Shown here piece by piece: positions 52,683 through 60,857 of a stretch of DNA of 64,000 bases (positions are counted from its first letter, which is position 1; each line of letters begins with the position of its first letter). The DNA lies in contig NC_067208.1 in assembly GCF_026262505.1 (NCBI RefSeq), positions 13,029,962-13,093,961 of the forward strand. The letters run 5' to 3'. The DNA comes from Trichomonas vaginalis G3 (lineage: Eukaryota > Parabasalia > Trichomonadida > Trichomonadidae). A model generated the notes under the pieces. It was not told the origin of the DNA and searched no databases. It was given only the letters and a program-made list of their open reading frames with translations. The position numbers were made by a program, and so were the translations under genes.

Positions 52683-53267
52683 TTACTTTACATAACCACC
52701 GGCTACCATAAGTCTTTGACGCCAACCCATACCAGCTAATGAAGGTTGACTTGGTTTAGTTTGGAAACTAAACTTTGGTTTTGGTTTATCTTCAGTTTTT
52801 GGTTTTTCTTCTTCTATCGGTTTTTCGTCACTTTTCGGTTCCTCTGACTTTACTTCACTTGCTGGAACAGTTGTGTCGTCAACATCTTCATAAATATCAT
52901 ATGCCATTTGTTTTTGTTTTCCTTTCAACTTTTTGTGTTTGTTGTAAAGTTTAGAATATTTCGACTCTAAGTCAATGAGATGTTCTATAATGAACTGTTG
53001 GTCAGTGAAGTAAACTTTTCCATCTGTTGTCTCGAAAGCTCCTTCAGACTTCAATATTTTATTTGTGAGAGTCTGTTTCTTTTTTGAGATACTTGCCGTT
53101 CCATTTTTATGAAAAGTGACTTTGTAGTTAGAGTTTGTATTTCCAGACCTGGCACTTTCTATTATTGAATTTTTCTCTTCATCTGTAAGTTCTTTGACAG
53201 GTTTTGACAATGGTTCTGAACTTTTTGTTTGTGGTGTCAAATCTACCGTTTCAACTTCTTCGGTCAT
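52683..53267 (-). CDS. Small conserved protein, KNGTASISKK type (element D)
   Basis: 194 codons, intact. KNSIIESARSGNTNSNYKVT and FHKNGTASISKKKQTL correspond to the N-terminal domain of 25938-26372; a coiled coil (IEHLIDLESKYSKLYNKHKK), a Glu/Lys/Pro tract and MGWRQRLMVAGGYVK at the end follow. Its recurrence in both element families near capsid or polymerase genes argues for a core virion or DNA-associated role. Confidence 0.6.
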   Translation of the reverse strand: MTEEVETVDLTPQTKSSEPLSKPVKELTDEEKNSIIESARSGNTNSNYKVTFHKNGTASISKKKQTLTNKILKSEGAFETTDGKVYFTDQQFIIEHLIDLESKYSKLYNKHKKLKGKQKQMAYDIYEDVDDTTVPASEVKSEEPKSDEKPIEEEKPKTEDKPKPKFSFQTKPSQPSLAGMGWRQRLMVAGGYVK

Positions 53268-53285
53268 TTCATCTCAGTAAAAATT

Positions 53286-53438
53286 TTAGTTTGGTTTGTT
53301 TTCAACTGGTTGTTGTTGTTTTTTAAGTCGGTCTAAAACTTCCTGAGGTATAGGAAGAACTTGACAAACACGTGGTGTAACTGCTGGAAGCCGACAAATC
53401 CATCTTGAACTCATTTGTCTCAATGCTGTATTGTTCAT
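53286..53438 (-). CDS. Very small protein, 50 aa
   Basis: MNNTALRQMSSRWICRLPAV to QQQPVENKPN. Preceded by the same TTTTACTGAGATGAAATG leader as 52683-53267, with the ATG placed identically, which is the main support for a real gene. Arg-rich N-terminal half. Function unknown. Confidence 0.5.
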   Translation of the reverse strand: MNNTALRQMSSRWICRLPAVTPRVCQVLPIPQEVLDRLKKQQQPVENKPN

Positions 53439-53457
53439 TTCATCTCAGTAAAAAACT

Positions 53458-53856
53458 TTACATTCCCCAAGTTTGAGGTGGTTGAGGTTGGTTATTGTTT
53501 ACCCACTGTTGTGCATGGTTATATCCTCTGTTAAAGAATCTTTCACCTTGGTCCATATAGTGTCCTGCTTGGTTATAGTAGTCATTTGCTTTGTTATAAT
53601 AGTTTCCTGCTTGTCTTCCTACATTGTCCATCCATCCTTGAACTTTTCCTCTTGTTTCAGGATTTGGAATAAGATTTGTTGCATCTCGTGCTACCTCCCA
53701 ACCTTTCTGTACAGTTTGTATAATAGGTTGTGCTTTCTCTTTCAGTATACCTAATGTACTCAAAATCTTCCTTCCAACTCCAAATACCCTCTGGCTATGT
53801 TCCACTGCGGGCAAAAATCTAGATGCGACTCCTGCTAATGCGCCAAATAAACCCAT
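53458..53856 (-). CDS. Small virion candidate with amphipathic N-terminus, 132 aa
   Basis: MGLFGALAGVASRFLPAVEH and LKEKAQPIIQTVQKGWEVAR are helix-forming and amphipathic. The C-terminal half is Asn/Tyr/Gln-rich (NYYNKANDYYNQAGHYMDQG), ending PQPPQTWGM. Its MG-F/L start, Gly-spaced helix and Pro/Gln tail match 57346-57588. Possibly an internal capsid or membrane-interacting protein. No known family is certain. Confidence 0.55.
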   Translation of the reverse strand: MGLFGALAGVASRFLPAVEHSQRVFGVGRKILSTLGILKEKAQPIIQTVQKGWEVARDATNLIPNPETRGKVQGWMDNVGRQAGNYYNKANDYYNQAGHYMDQGERFFNRGYNHAQQWVNNNQPQPPQTWGM

Positions 53857-53872
53857 TTCTTATGGGTTAAAA

Positions 53873-54826
53873 ATGACGAATTCAAAGGACCCCTATGTTT
53901 CTAAGGCAACAAAAAAAGCACTCATGATAAAAATCTTTAGTTCAACACCAAATGCTTGGTTTTATGGATATCTTGGAAAACATTCCGAGAGTTAGAGAAG
54001 ATGGACCACCATACTGGCTAATATTTGTTGGTCAAAACACAAGATACTGTGAAGCCATACCATTATGGTCCAAAAATATTTTAGATGTGAAAACTGCTTT
54101 GACAATATTCGTTGACAAATACCATCCAACAAAACTGACATCTGACTGTGAAAGTTCTTTCAAATCAGATGATATTAAAAACTATCTGCGTTCAAAAAAT
54201 GTAAACCAATATTTCATTGTCGACCAAAACCATTCTGCTCTTGGTGTCATTGACAGTTGTATAAAAATCTTAAGAGACTTAAACCAACCACAAGGTGGTG
54301 AAGCAAATGAAATGTCATATGACGACAAGTATAGACACTTCTCCATGGCAAAGATGAGACAAGTTTTAAATATTTACAATAACCGTAAACAAAAAGGTTT
54401 GGGAAACCACTCCCCCGAAGAAATGAAAAACAACCCGACTTAGAGAAAGACTATATATTTAATAGTTTAGTCAAAAGAGACAAACAAGAAAGAATGCCGG
54501 CTTCAAACTTCAGAAAGGTGACAAAGTAAAAATAGAAATACCTAAACGCGACCCATATGAAAATACTATTGACTATGACAACAATGGGAACTCGACAGGT
54601 ACTCACATTCATGTTCGTAAAAATAGAAGAAAGTATACAAGAGAATATTATGAAGTTTTAGGCAAACATGGCAAAATGTACAGACTGCAAGCAGAAGATA
54701 AAACTACTATTGTCAGACCTCGTTTCAAACTTGTAAGTTCAAGGTGGTATACTTTCAAAGACAGTTCCTAACAAATATAAGACAACTCCTGACGAATATG
54801 CTAAAGAAGTTGAAAATGACGACTAA
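53873..54826 (+). pseudogene. Maverick integrase of element D, frameshifted
   Basis: Start MTNSKDPYVSKATKKALMIK at 53873; an extra T near 53962 shifts into the longest frame (53952-54443) and more indels follow near 54437, 54500 and 54750. Core: first acidic residue in GFMDILE, second in TSDCESSFKS, and Asp (not Glu) 35 residues later in ALGVIDSCIKILRDLN. The C-terminal part contains GDKVKIEIPKRDPYENTIDY and YYEVLGKHGKMYRLQ, an SH3/chromo-like end. Tail-to-tail overlap with the fibre stop at 54823. Only distantly similar to the integrases of A and C. Confidence 0.85.
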
Positions 54827-56478
54827 GCATTTCTATACCATGCGTAAACTGTCATGTAAGGTGGCATGTAGTCTTTACTTTGTCCCGTTGTTTGCGTATA
54901 CCCTGAAACGTGATGTGTATGGTCTCCTTCTCCCCAAGTGTCATCCCAGTAACCATTTATAGCAAACTTAACGTCGTCTTTAACATCATATCCTTTACCT
55001 TTTGTCATTCCTGACCAACCCCAATATTTATGCCTATGCAAACCTTCTTGAGATGTACTTAAATTTATGTAGTGACTGTGCGCAGGTAAATTTTCACCCG
55101 AAATCGTTTTACTTCCACCTGTTTCCTTTGAAGAGTTTGCACAATACAAAAACCTGTCGACTATTTGAGTCCAAGTTCCGAGACCAAGTACTACTTCTGG
55201 TCTGGTAGAGTTCATTGACGTATAAATAGAACCTATAGGATATAGTGTTTGAAGTATTTCTGTCTTTAACGTTTGAAGCTCTGTTTTGTCAGCTTTTTTA
55301 TCATATAAATCTTGAGCAGTGAATTTAACTTTGTTTTCATCCTCCATGACATAGACATTTCTACATCTAATGTCTTTATCCGATGTTAAACCTTCTGGAA
55401 AGTTAGGAGGTTTAAAATATAATCCACCCCCACCAGTTTCTTCAATCGTTCCTAAAATACTTTCTATACCAACAGTTGAGAAGAAGTTATGTGTATGTCC
55501 AACGTCACTTTTACTGTTTAAGGTTTCTTGTAAGTTTGTAATATTTGCAATGGTATGTGTATGTCCAACGGCACTTTTACTGTTTAAGGTTTCTTGTAAG
55601 TTTGTAATATTTGCAATGGTATGTGTATGTCCAACGTCACTTTTCCTGTTTAAGGTTTCTTGTAAGTTTGTAATATTTGCAATGGTATGTGTATGGTTCT
55701 TGTCGGCTTTAAGGGCTAAACATCCTGAAACCCATCCTGTATCGGCTTTAGTTTTTAAAATCTTCGATGTCCGTTCATGGTACCATTCAACCCTTTCTAT
55801 AATTTCATTGTCTTTTTCATCCACATATTCCTTATCTGCCTTCTTCACTAACGCACTAGCCATACAACCCCTATCTACTTTCTCCTCTAACTCACTGTTG
55901 ACATATGTTTTGTCAGCTTTCTTTTCAAGGCTAACGTTTAAGTCTGTTATTTCAGATATAGAATGTGTATGTCCAACGTCACTTTTCCTGTTTAAGGTTT
56001 CTTGTAAGTTTGTAATATTTGCAATGGTATGTGTATGAGTCTTTTTAGAATATTCGTTTTCAGCTCTTGTCACTTCACTTGACATTTTATTGTCAACATA
56101 TGTTTTGTCTGCTAGTTCAGGATGAGTATGTTCTTTCGTTGCATATGTTGCATCTGCTCTGTCATGTTCTTCTTGAACTTTTTCAATGACATACTCTTTG
56201 TCAGCTTTGTTGTCAACATCTGCTTTCAAAAGAAGTTCTTTTATAGGTTTCTCGTTTAAAGTTCCTTTTGTTGGATTTATACAGACAGTATGGTTCTTAC
56301 TGTCTTGAAACAGAAACTCGTCTGTCATTGGGTTTAATGTCAGTTTTAAGTTTCCTTCTTTCAATGACTCAGATATCTTAGAATAGTTTGAAAAGTTTGT
56401 TGTGTTCTTATTTAGAGCTTGCATAATGAGTTGTCGGTTGTGTTGTATTTCTCTCATAGACGCTGTTTCTTTCGACAT
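54823..56478 (-). CDS. Phage-type tail-fibre protein, 551 aa
   Basis: Intact. Start MSKETASMREIQHNRQLIMQ at 56478, preferred over an in-frame ATG 45 bp upstream that would overlap the divergent gene. The shaft has KADKEYVIEKV-type coiled-coil units and at least five repeats of HTHTIANITNLQETLNSKSD (about 25-32 residues). The tip (from about 365) has YPIGSIYTSMNSTRPEVVLG, GTWTQIVDRFLYCANSS, LPAHSHYINLSTSQEG and PYMTVYAWYRNA, the tail-collar/gp10-C fold. Such His-rich HTHTI repeats are common in bacteriophage fibres. Presumed receptor-binding spike of element D particles. Confidence 0.82.
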   Translation of the reverse strand: MSKETASMREIQHNRQLIMQALNKNTTNFSNYSKISESLKEGNLKLTLNPMTDEFLFQDSKNHTVCINPTKGTLNEKPIKELLLKADVDNKADKEYVIEKVQEEHDRADATYATKEHTHPELADKTYVDNKMSSEVTRAENEYSKKTHTHTIANITNLQETLNRKSDVGHTHSISEITDLNVSLEKKADKTYVNSELEEKVDRGCMASALVKKADKEYVDEKDNEIIERVEWYHERTSKILKTKADTGWVSGCLALKADKNHTHTIANITNLQETLNRKSDVGHTHTIANITNLQETLNSKSAVGHTHTIANITNLQETLNSKSDVGHTHNFFSTVGIESILGTIEETGGGGLYFKPPNFPEGLTSDKDIRCRNVYVMEDENKVKFTAQDLYDKKADKTELQTLKTEILQTLYPIGSIYTSMNSTRPEVVLGLGTWTQIVDRFLYCANSSKETGGSKTISGENLPAHSHYINLSTSQEGLHRHKYWGWSGMTKGKGYDVKDDVKFAINGYWDDTWGEGDHTHHVSGYTQTTGQSKDYMPPYMTVYAWYRNA

Positions 56479-56495
56479 TTTTATTCTAGATAAAA
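56479..56495. promoter_or_regulatory. Very short divergent promoter, fibre/penton-like
   Basis: TTTTATTCTAGATAAAA, itself nearly palindromic, is all that lies between the two start codons. Confidence 0.45.
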
Positions 56496-57343
56496 ATGCT
56501 TTCAATAGAAAAAGAAAATTCAAGAGTTGCTACAACTAAACCATTAGATGAACTTTTTACTAACGTAGGTCAAAAGTTTGAGACAGAGACCGTAAAGCAT
56601 GAAGGCTATCGTTTTGACTACCCATTAAGATGGTTAAGAGACCCATCCGTCACAAAAGCTGTTGGCTTTCGTAGAATGAAGTTCATTTCAGAAGCCATAC
56701 ATGGTTTCCCATTTACGGTCGCTTTTGAAATTCGATACTATAACAAAGAGAAACGTACGTATGAGAAATTTGAACAGGGAAAACTTTTACAAGTTAGTTT
56801 GCTTGTAAACTTAGAAACAACTCTTCAAGCTTTTCAAGAAAAAATAAACGATATCTATCTCGAATATGCAAAACAGTACAACATTGACGAAGGAGAGTAC
56901 CATCTCGATATTTATATGACAGGAAAAATGCAACTGTTAAAATCAATAGAATAGAAGACCTTGGAGAAGACGTTTATATTTCTACAAAATATAACAACTT
57001 GGCATGGTATAGATTTTTGAGGATGTTAAATCAGCCTGCAGAATATCCAGTACACCCGGACTTTTATGAAGTCGAAAACCCTAATGGAACATATGAAAAT
57101 GTTTTCGACTCAGATGCTATTATAGTTCATGCTTCATTTTCTGGTGCACAAAACTCTTTTTTATGCTTGGCAAATGACTTTTACGAAAAACCTACAAAGC
57201 TATATGAACCACCGAGTGGAAGTATTTCAGACTTTCAAGTATGGTTTACAACAGATGGAAGAAAGAGAATAGTTCCATTATACCATGCGTTTTACTTAGA
57301 ACTTAGTCTCATATACAACTACTATCGAACGGTAAAAATATAA
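56496..57343 (+). pseudogene. Penton-like protein 2 of element D, one indel
   Basis: MLSIEKENSRVATTKPLDEL, YRFDYPLRWLRDPSVTKAVG; the frame is lost near 56928 and resumes as INRIEDLGEDVYISTKYNNL, then SISDFQVWFTTDGRKRIVPL and the end LIYNYYRTVKI. It parallels 49582-50442 throughout, so element D carries two paralogues, one by the polymerase and one by the fibre. Confidence 0.65.
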
Positions 57344-57345
57344 TT

Positions 57346-57588
57346 TTAATACGGTTGAGGTGTTGGATTTGGTTGCCAACTAGACTGTGGTGCAGGTTCA
57401 GGCTGTTGTATAACAGGAGCTTGTTCTTCTGGTTCAGGGTCTTTAGGTATAATACCAACAAACTGACCTACTCTTTTACCAATATTTTTGACTCCGTTCC
57501 AAATTCCTCTTCCTACGGTTTTTATTCCATTCCATATACCTCTTCCAACATTTCGAAAGAAGTTTCCAATACTACTGAAGAAACCCAT
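57346..57588 (-). CDS. Small amphipathic virion candidate, 80 aa
   Basis: MGFFSSIGNFFRNVGRGIWN, then a near-repeat GRGIWNGVKNIGKRVG: two Gly/Trp-spaced amphipathic basic helices, followed by a Pro/Gln tail (PEPEEQAPVIQQPEPAPQSS). The layout suggests a membrane-active internal capsid protein, as adenovirus-like particles use, but there is no sequence proof. It meets the penton-like gene tail to tail with 2 bp between. Confidence 0.55.
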   Translation of the reverse strand: MGFFSSIGNFFRNVGRGIWNGIKTVGRGIWNGVKNIGKRVGQFVGIIPKDPEPEEQAPVIQQPEPAPQSSWQPNPTPQPY

Positions 57589-57606
57589 TTTACTATATGT
57601 AAAAAT

Positions 57607-57969
57607 CTAATGTCCACCTAGTCTCTTACGTTTCCTGTTGAGTTCCATTGCATTCTTTAACTGGAGCTCATACATTCTATTTCTCCTCTGGTAGAAAACA
57701 TACTCTGGGTCAACTCCTGTGTTCGCGTCATCTGCATAGAGTTGTTTATATCCCACTTCAGGGTTTGTATAAAACTCTTTCCATCTCATATTTGCATACC
57801 ATGGTGGCAAACCTAACGCAGCGTCATTTGACATGGCAGTTTGCATTTGTACATCTGTTGGCACTTGACCATAGTTTGCCATTGCAGTTTGTATTCTAAC
57901 TTCATTTGGAATATTCTCTGGGTTTGGTTGTCCAGGTTGCTGTGCATTCGCTAAGTTCTGTGCGTCCAT
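57607..57969 (-). CDS. Hypothetical element D protein, 120 aa
   Basis: MDAQNLANAQQPGQPNPENI, two near-repeats EVRIQTAMANYGQ and DVQMQTAMSNDAA, LGLPPWYANMRWKEFYTNPE, and a basic end NRKRKRLGGH. It starts 18 bp upstream of 57346-57588's start side on the same strand, forming a compact block with it. Function unknown. Confidence 0.55.
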   Translation of the reverse strand: MDAQNLANAQQPGQPNPENIPNEVRIQTAMANYGQVPTDVQMQTAMSNDAALGLPPWYANMRWKEFYTNPEVGYKQLYADDANTGVDPEYVFYQRRNRMYELQLKNAMELNRKRKRLGGH

Positions 57970-57993
57970 TTTAATATTAGATAAAAATATCTC

Positions 57994-58123
57994 TTACGAG
58001 TACATATGCTGAACATTTGCTGGTATTGGTTCATCTTCATATTCTCTATATCTTTTGCCACGTCAAATAAGTAAATGACACAATGGAAAAACCTAAAACA
58101 AGTAGTCCTATTTCAAACCACAT
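57994..58123 (-). pseudogene. Tiny membrane protein, one indel
   Basis: MWFEIGLLVLGFSIVSFTYL is a single transmembrane segment from 58123. The frame then hits a stop; with one base fewer near 58060 it reads RGKRYREYEDEPIPANVQHM to 57994. Overlaps the methyltransferase 3' end by 16 bp. Too short to be certain. Confidence 0.4.
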
Positions 58124-58926
58124 TTAGTTACCAATAAAATTTCTTTGTTGTGACACTTTTTCCGGTTTATAGGACCTCTCTCATATTCTATCTTATCGTA
58201 TCTAAACTCATAGTCATGTATATCCTCTAACCATCTCATAACACTTTCCAAACCACTTTTATCGGATGTAAAGTAAAAGCATGGATGGTTATGTAAAACG
58301 TCTAAAGTTTCTAAAGAGTCTCTCAAAGTCCAGTCTGCTTGGTATTGAAAATCGTATGTGTTATAGAACGGCGGGTCTACTATAAAGAAAACATTTTCCT
58401 TGTCTTTGTATTTTTCATACAACTCTGTCCAACGACATCTCACAAACTCTATACCCTCAGTATATTTTTCTATGTCCTCTTTGAAAACCTTTGTATAGTT
58501 AAGATATAAAACTTTTGACATAAGTGTTTCAATGTCATGAACTCTTATAGAACCACTATATAATAGTCTAGCAGATATACTATCCCAGTCAATATATTCT
58601 GCTTTTTTCAAAACCTCTCTTACAATATTTTTCTTATCTAATGGTATACTTTCCATCTTACCTATAGGTATCTTTTCTTTCAACTCACTCAATATTTTGT
58701 TTGTGTCTGGTATATGTTTGAGACGGTTCATATAGTTGTCGAAGTCATTGCATATAATCTTTGAGTTTGGGAATACGGTATGGCACAAATGAGATATATA
58801 GAAACTTCCACCGAACAAATCTACAAATGTTAGACCATTCGGTAGTTTCTTAAGTTCTCTCAATAGAATATCTTTACATTTACTCTTATTTCCAAAGAAG
58901 GGTAACGGTGGTTTTGTAAAATTCAT
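58108..58926 (-). CDS. Dam-like DNA adenine-N6 methyltransferase, 272 aa
   Basis: Start MNFTKPPLPFFGNKSKCKDI at 58926; the open frame extends upstream through the terminal hairpin, but this is the first plausible ATG inside the element. PFFGNKSK near 8-16 and FVDLFGGSFYISHL near 33-46 form the AdoMet-binding motifs. IVDPPFYNTYDF near 180-191 is the catalytic D-P-P-Y/F motif of the MTase_D12 class. It would methylate adenine in short target sites. Maverick-linked adenine methyltransferases are known in T. vaginalis. Last gene before the right end of element D. Confidence 0.88.
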   Translation of the reverse strand: MNFTKPPLPFFGNKSKCKDILLRELKKLPNGLTFVDLFGGSFYISHLCHTVFPNSKIICNDFDNYMNRLKHIPDTNKILSELKEKIPIGKMESIPLDKKNIVREVLKKAEYIDWDSISARLLYSGSIRVHDIETLMSKVLYLNYTKVFKEDIEKYTEGIEFVRCRWTELYEKYKDKENVFFIVDPPFYNTYDFQYQADWTLRDSLETLDVLHNHPCFYFTSDKSGLESVMRWLEDIHDYEFRYDKIEYERGPINRKKCHNKEILLVTKCGLK

Positions 58927-58978
58927 TTTATATATATAATAAAAATGTTTTTTCCTGAAAAGTGACAGAAAAGTGACT

Positions 58979-59036
58979 GGGGCTAGAGGGCACGAAGTGC
59001 CTGGAAGCCCCACTACCTTTTTTTTATACATTTACT
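58979..59036. mobile_element. Probable right end of Maverick D, with terminal hairpin
   Basis: 58979-59013 is the inverted counterpart of 33366-33400: same 35-base length, same outer stem GGGGCT/AGCCCC and same CTTCCAGG and CTAG side bases, but the inner stem is GGCAC/GTGCC instead of GGGGC/GCCCC. End placed at the AGTAAATGTA reverse complement. Confidence 0.55.
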
Positions 59037-59136
59037 TTAATTAATATTTAAAAACGTGCTCTATCAAAAGTTCCAAAAATTCAATATTTTAGCTTTTCTG
59101 AGGTGTCACTTTTGACGAATTTCTGTTTACAACATT

Positions 59137-59300
59137 ATGACTTTGCTTCTAAATTCTACGAACCATCTAGTAACAGTTTCTCTGACTTTCAAGTTTGGTT
59201 CACAACAAATGGTGTGCAACATATTATTCCATTGTACTATGACTTTTATCTCGAATTGTCTTTCATATATAACTACGGAAAAGTGCTGAAAAAGTATTGA
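59137..59300 (+). pseudogene. 3' fragment of the penton-like gene, inverted
   Basis: DFASKFYEPSSNSFSDFQVW to LSFIYNYGKVLKKY, nearly identical to the C-terminus of 49582-50442 but on the opposite strand and outside element D's end. A hairpin GATATTAGAAAA/TTTTCTAATATC follows at 59308-59338 and may terminate transcription. Evidence of an inversion, or of another copy of the element. Confidence 0.7.
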
Positions 59301-59413
59301 ATGTGAAGATATTAGAAAATAACATTTTTTCTAATATCGTAGAAAACTCATGAAAACAATTTATTTTTGACACTTTCACAAAAAACATAAAAAAGTGAGT
59401 TAAAATGAGATGT

Positions 59414-59779
59414 TTACTGAACTGGTTGGATGTCGCCTTCACAGGTTATGTAGAATGGTTGACCCGAGAAGTGAAGGAGACCCTTGAGAATTTGGTTCAT
59501 TCTTGGGAAAGGGTTCTCTCTGTTTGGAAGTAGTATCCAAGGACGCTTGGCAAAGAACTTTATAATGGCTTCCTTCTTTGCTTGCTTTATGTCGTCGTAG
59601 GCTGTCCCGTCTGGTATTTGAATTGGAATTCCAGTCGAAGTCTCGAGATTCAAGGCAGCCCTTCCCGTTATCCAACCGTTAACAAGCTTGCCTTTTACAT
59701 TCTGCCTGAGGAAGTCTTTAACAAGCTCGTTAATTTCAATTAGGTAAATTGCCTCGTCGGTAGGTTCGACCTCGACCAT
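59414..59779 (-). CDS. Hypothetical protein, 121 aa
   Basis: MVEVEPTDEAIYLIEINELV, WITGRAALNLETSTGIPIQI, AIIKFFAKRPWILLPNRENP, YITCEGDIQPVQ. Compact, mixed alpha/beta composition, no low complexity, so probably a genuine domain. No family recognised. Its 5' end borders a 21-bp minisatellite. Confidence 0.5.
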   Translation of the reverse strand: MVEVEPTDEAIYLIEINELVKDFLRQNVKGKLVNGWITGRAALNLETSTGIPIQIPDGTAYDDIKQAKKEAIIKFFAKRPWILLPNRENPFPRMNQILKGLLHFSGQPFYITCEGDIQPVQ

Positions 59780-59782
59780 TGC

Positions 59783-59934
59783 TACTGTCAGAAAAAGTAC
59801 TGCTACTGTCAGTAAAAGTACTGCTACTGTCAGAAAAAGTACTGCTACTGTCAGAAAAAGTACTGCTACTGTCAGTAAAAGTACTGCTACTGTCAGAAAA
59901 AGTACTGCTACTGTCAGTAAAAGTACTGCTAGTA
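59783..59934. repeat. 21-bp minisatellite, seven units
   Basis: GCTACTGTCAGAAAAAGTACT, alternating with GCTACTGTCAGTAAAAGTACT. The unit contains an imperfect dyad. It lies between two divergent genes, a natural spot for promoter repeats. Confidence 0.9.
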
Positions 59935-59979
59935 GCAGAGATTTTTATCGTTGTGGTCCGACGGTTAAGCCACAAACGA

Positions 59980-60312
59980 ATGTCCGACGTCCCACCAACC
60001 GAGTTCATTCCCAAACCAGAGGAACCTAAAGAACCACAACAGTCTCCTCAGCAACCTCAGTTCCAGCAAGTACCTCCGAATTACTACCAATTTCCACCTC
60101 AAGGTTACTACCCACCACAAGGCTTCCCGAACTACCCTCCTCAGCCTATGCCTTACTGCCCCAACCCTTGGATGTTCCAGCAAGCTCCACCCCAGCAATT
60201 CCAATCTCAGTCCAAGAGAGACCAAGACTTCGAAGAAGGTCTGAACCGCTTACGCAAAGAGTATGCTACAGCTCCAATTGAGAGAAAGTTGTTCCCGGAC
60301 CAAAAAATATAA
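59980..60312 (+). CDS. Pro/Gln/Tyr-rich low-complexity protein, 110 aa
   Basis: First ATG 59980, inside the sequence that is tandemly repeated at 49229-49315. MSDVPPTEFIPKPEEPKEPQ, NYYQFPPQGYYPPQGFPNYP, then a charged end FEEGLNRLRKEYATAPIERK. Probably a flexible virion or adaptor protein. The long antisense Ser/Thr translation here is an artefact of the repeats. Confidence 0.55.
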   Translation: MSDVPPTEFIPKPEEPKEPQQSPQQPQFQQVPPNYYQFPPQGYYPPQGFPNYPPQPMPYCPNPWMFQQAPPQQFQSQSKRDQDFEEGLNRLRKEYATAPIERKLFPDQKI

Positions 60313-60315
60313 TTT

Positions 60316-60362
60316 AGGTGAAGAGGTGAGATTTCACCTCTTTTTTCACCTGTTTTTTCACC
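60316..60362. terminator. GGTGA palindrome module
   Basis: AGGTGAAGAGGTGAGATTTC and two TTTTTTCACC repeats, 4 bp after the stop at 60312; the same variant as at 1758. Confidence 0.45.
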
Positions 60363-60424
60363 CTCTTGAATTTTCATGAATTTTATATATTAATGTTTTC
60401 GTTAAGCCACTTTGTGCCGTCAGT

Positions 60425-60712
60425 CAGTCAGTTTAGGAAAGACTTTAGAAAGTTGTTGGAAAATAAGTCCTGGGAAGAGTATTATAAGGCATTTTGTGAA
60501 GAAATAGCAACCGCCGGAATTCAGACGGTTGCTTTTTATACAAAATTCATGCAGGAAATTCTTGAGTTTTGGTTGAAAGAATATGGTGGAGCCAAAAGTG
60601 GCTCGACCTCAAAACAAGCATTTTATGAGCTTACTAAGGGCGTTATGAATGAATTCAAAGGTATTTACATACATCCTGACCTCGTTCATTTTGTTGCTGA
60701 ATTCAGCAAAAA
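60425..60712 (+). pseudogene. KilA-N gene fragment
   Basis: SQFRKDFRKLLENKSWEEYY and FCEEIATAGIQTVAFYTKFM match 48536-49198 and 1895-2561; the domain stops at HPDLVHFVAEFSKN, before the coiled coil. Both in-frame palindromes are present: GCAACCG(CCGGAATTCAGA)CGGTTGC at 60507-60532 and GAGCCAAAAGTGGCTC at 60589-60604. The 5' part is missing. Confidence 0.7.
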
Positions 60713-60720
60713 TATAATTT

Positions 60721-60768
60721 AGGTGAAGAGGTGAGATTTCACCTGTTTTTTCACCTTTTTTTTCACCC
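60721..60768. terminator. GGTGA palindrome module
   Basis: Follows the KilA-N fragment; AGGTGAGATTTCACCT centre. Confidence 0.45.
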
Positions 60769-60857
60769 TCTTGAATTTTCATGAATTTCCTTAAGATAGA
60801 AAAAATAAAGTTAGTTTTATTTTTATTTATTTTTTTATTTTGTATAAAAGAACAGAA

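Noticed and set aside
55370-56038. 222-codon plus-strand frame with Val/Cys/Phe repeats
   Set aside because: It is antisense to the fibre shaft repeats; the fibre frame has recognisable domains.
59736-60014. Ser/Thr/Phe repeat protein on the minus strand
   Set aside because: Translation of the 21-bp minisatellite.
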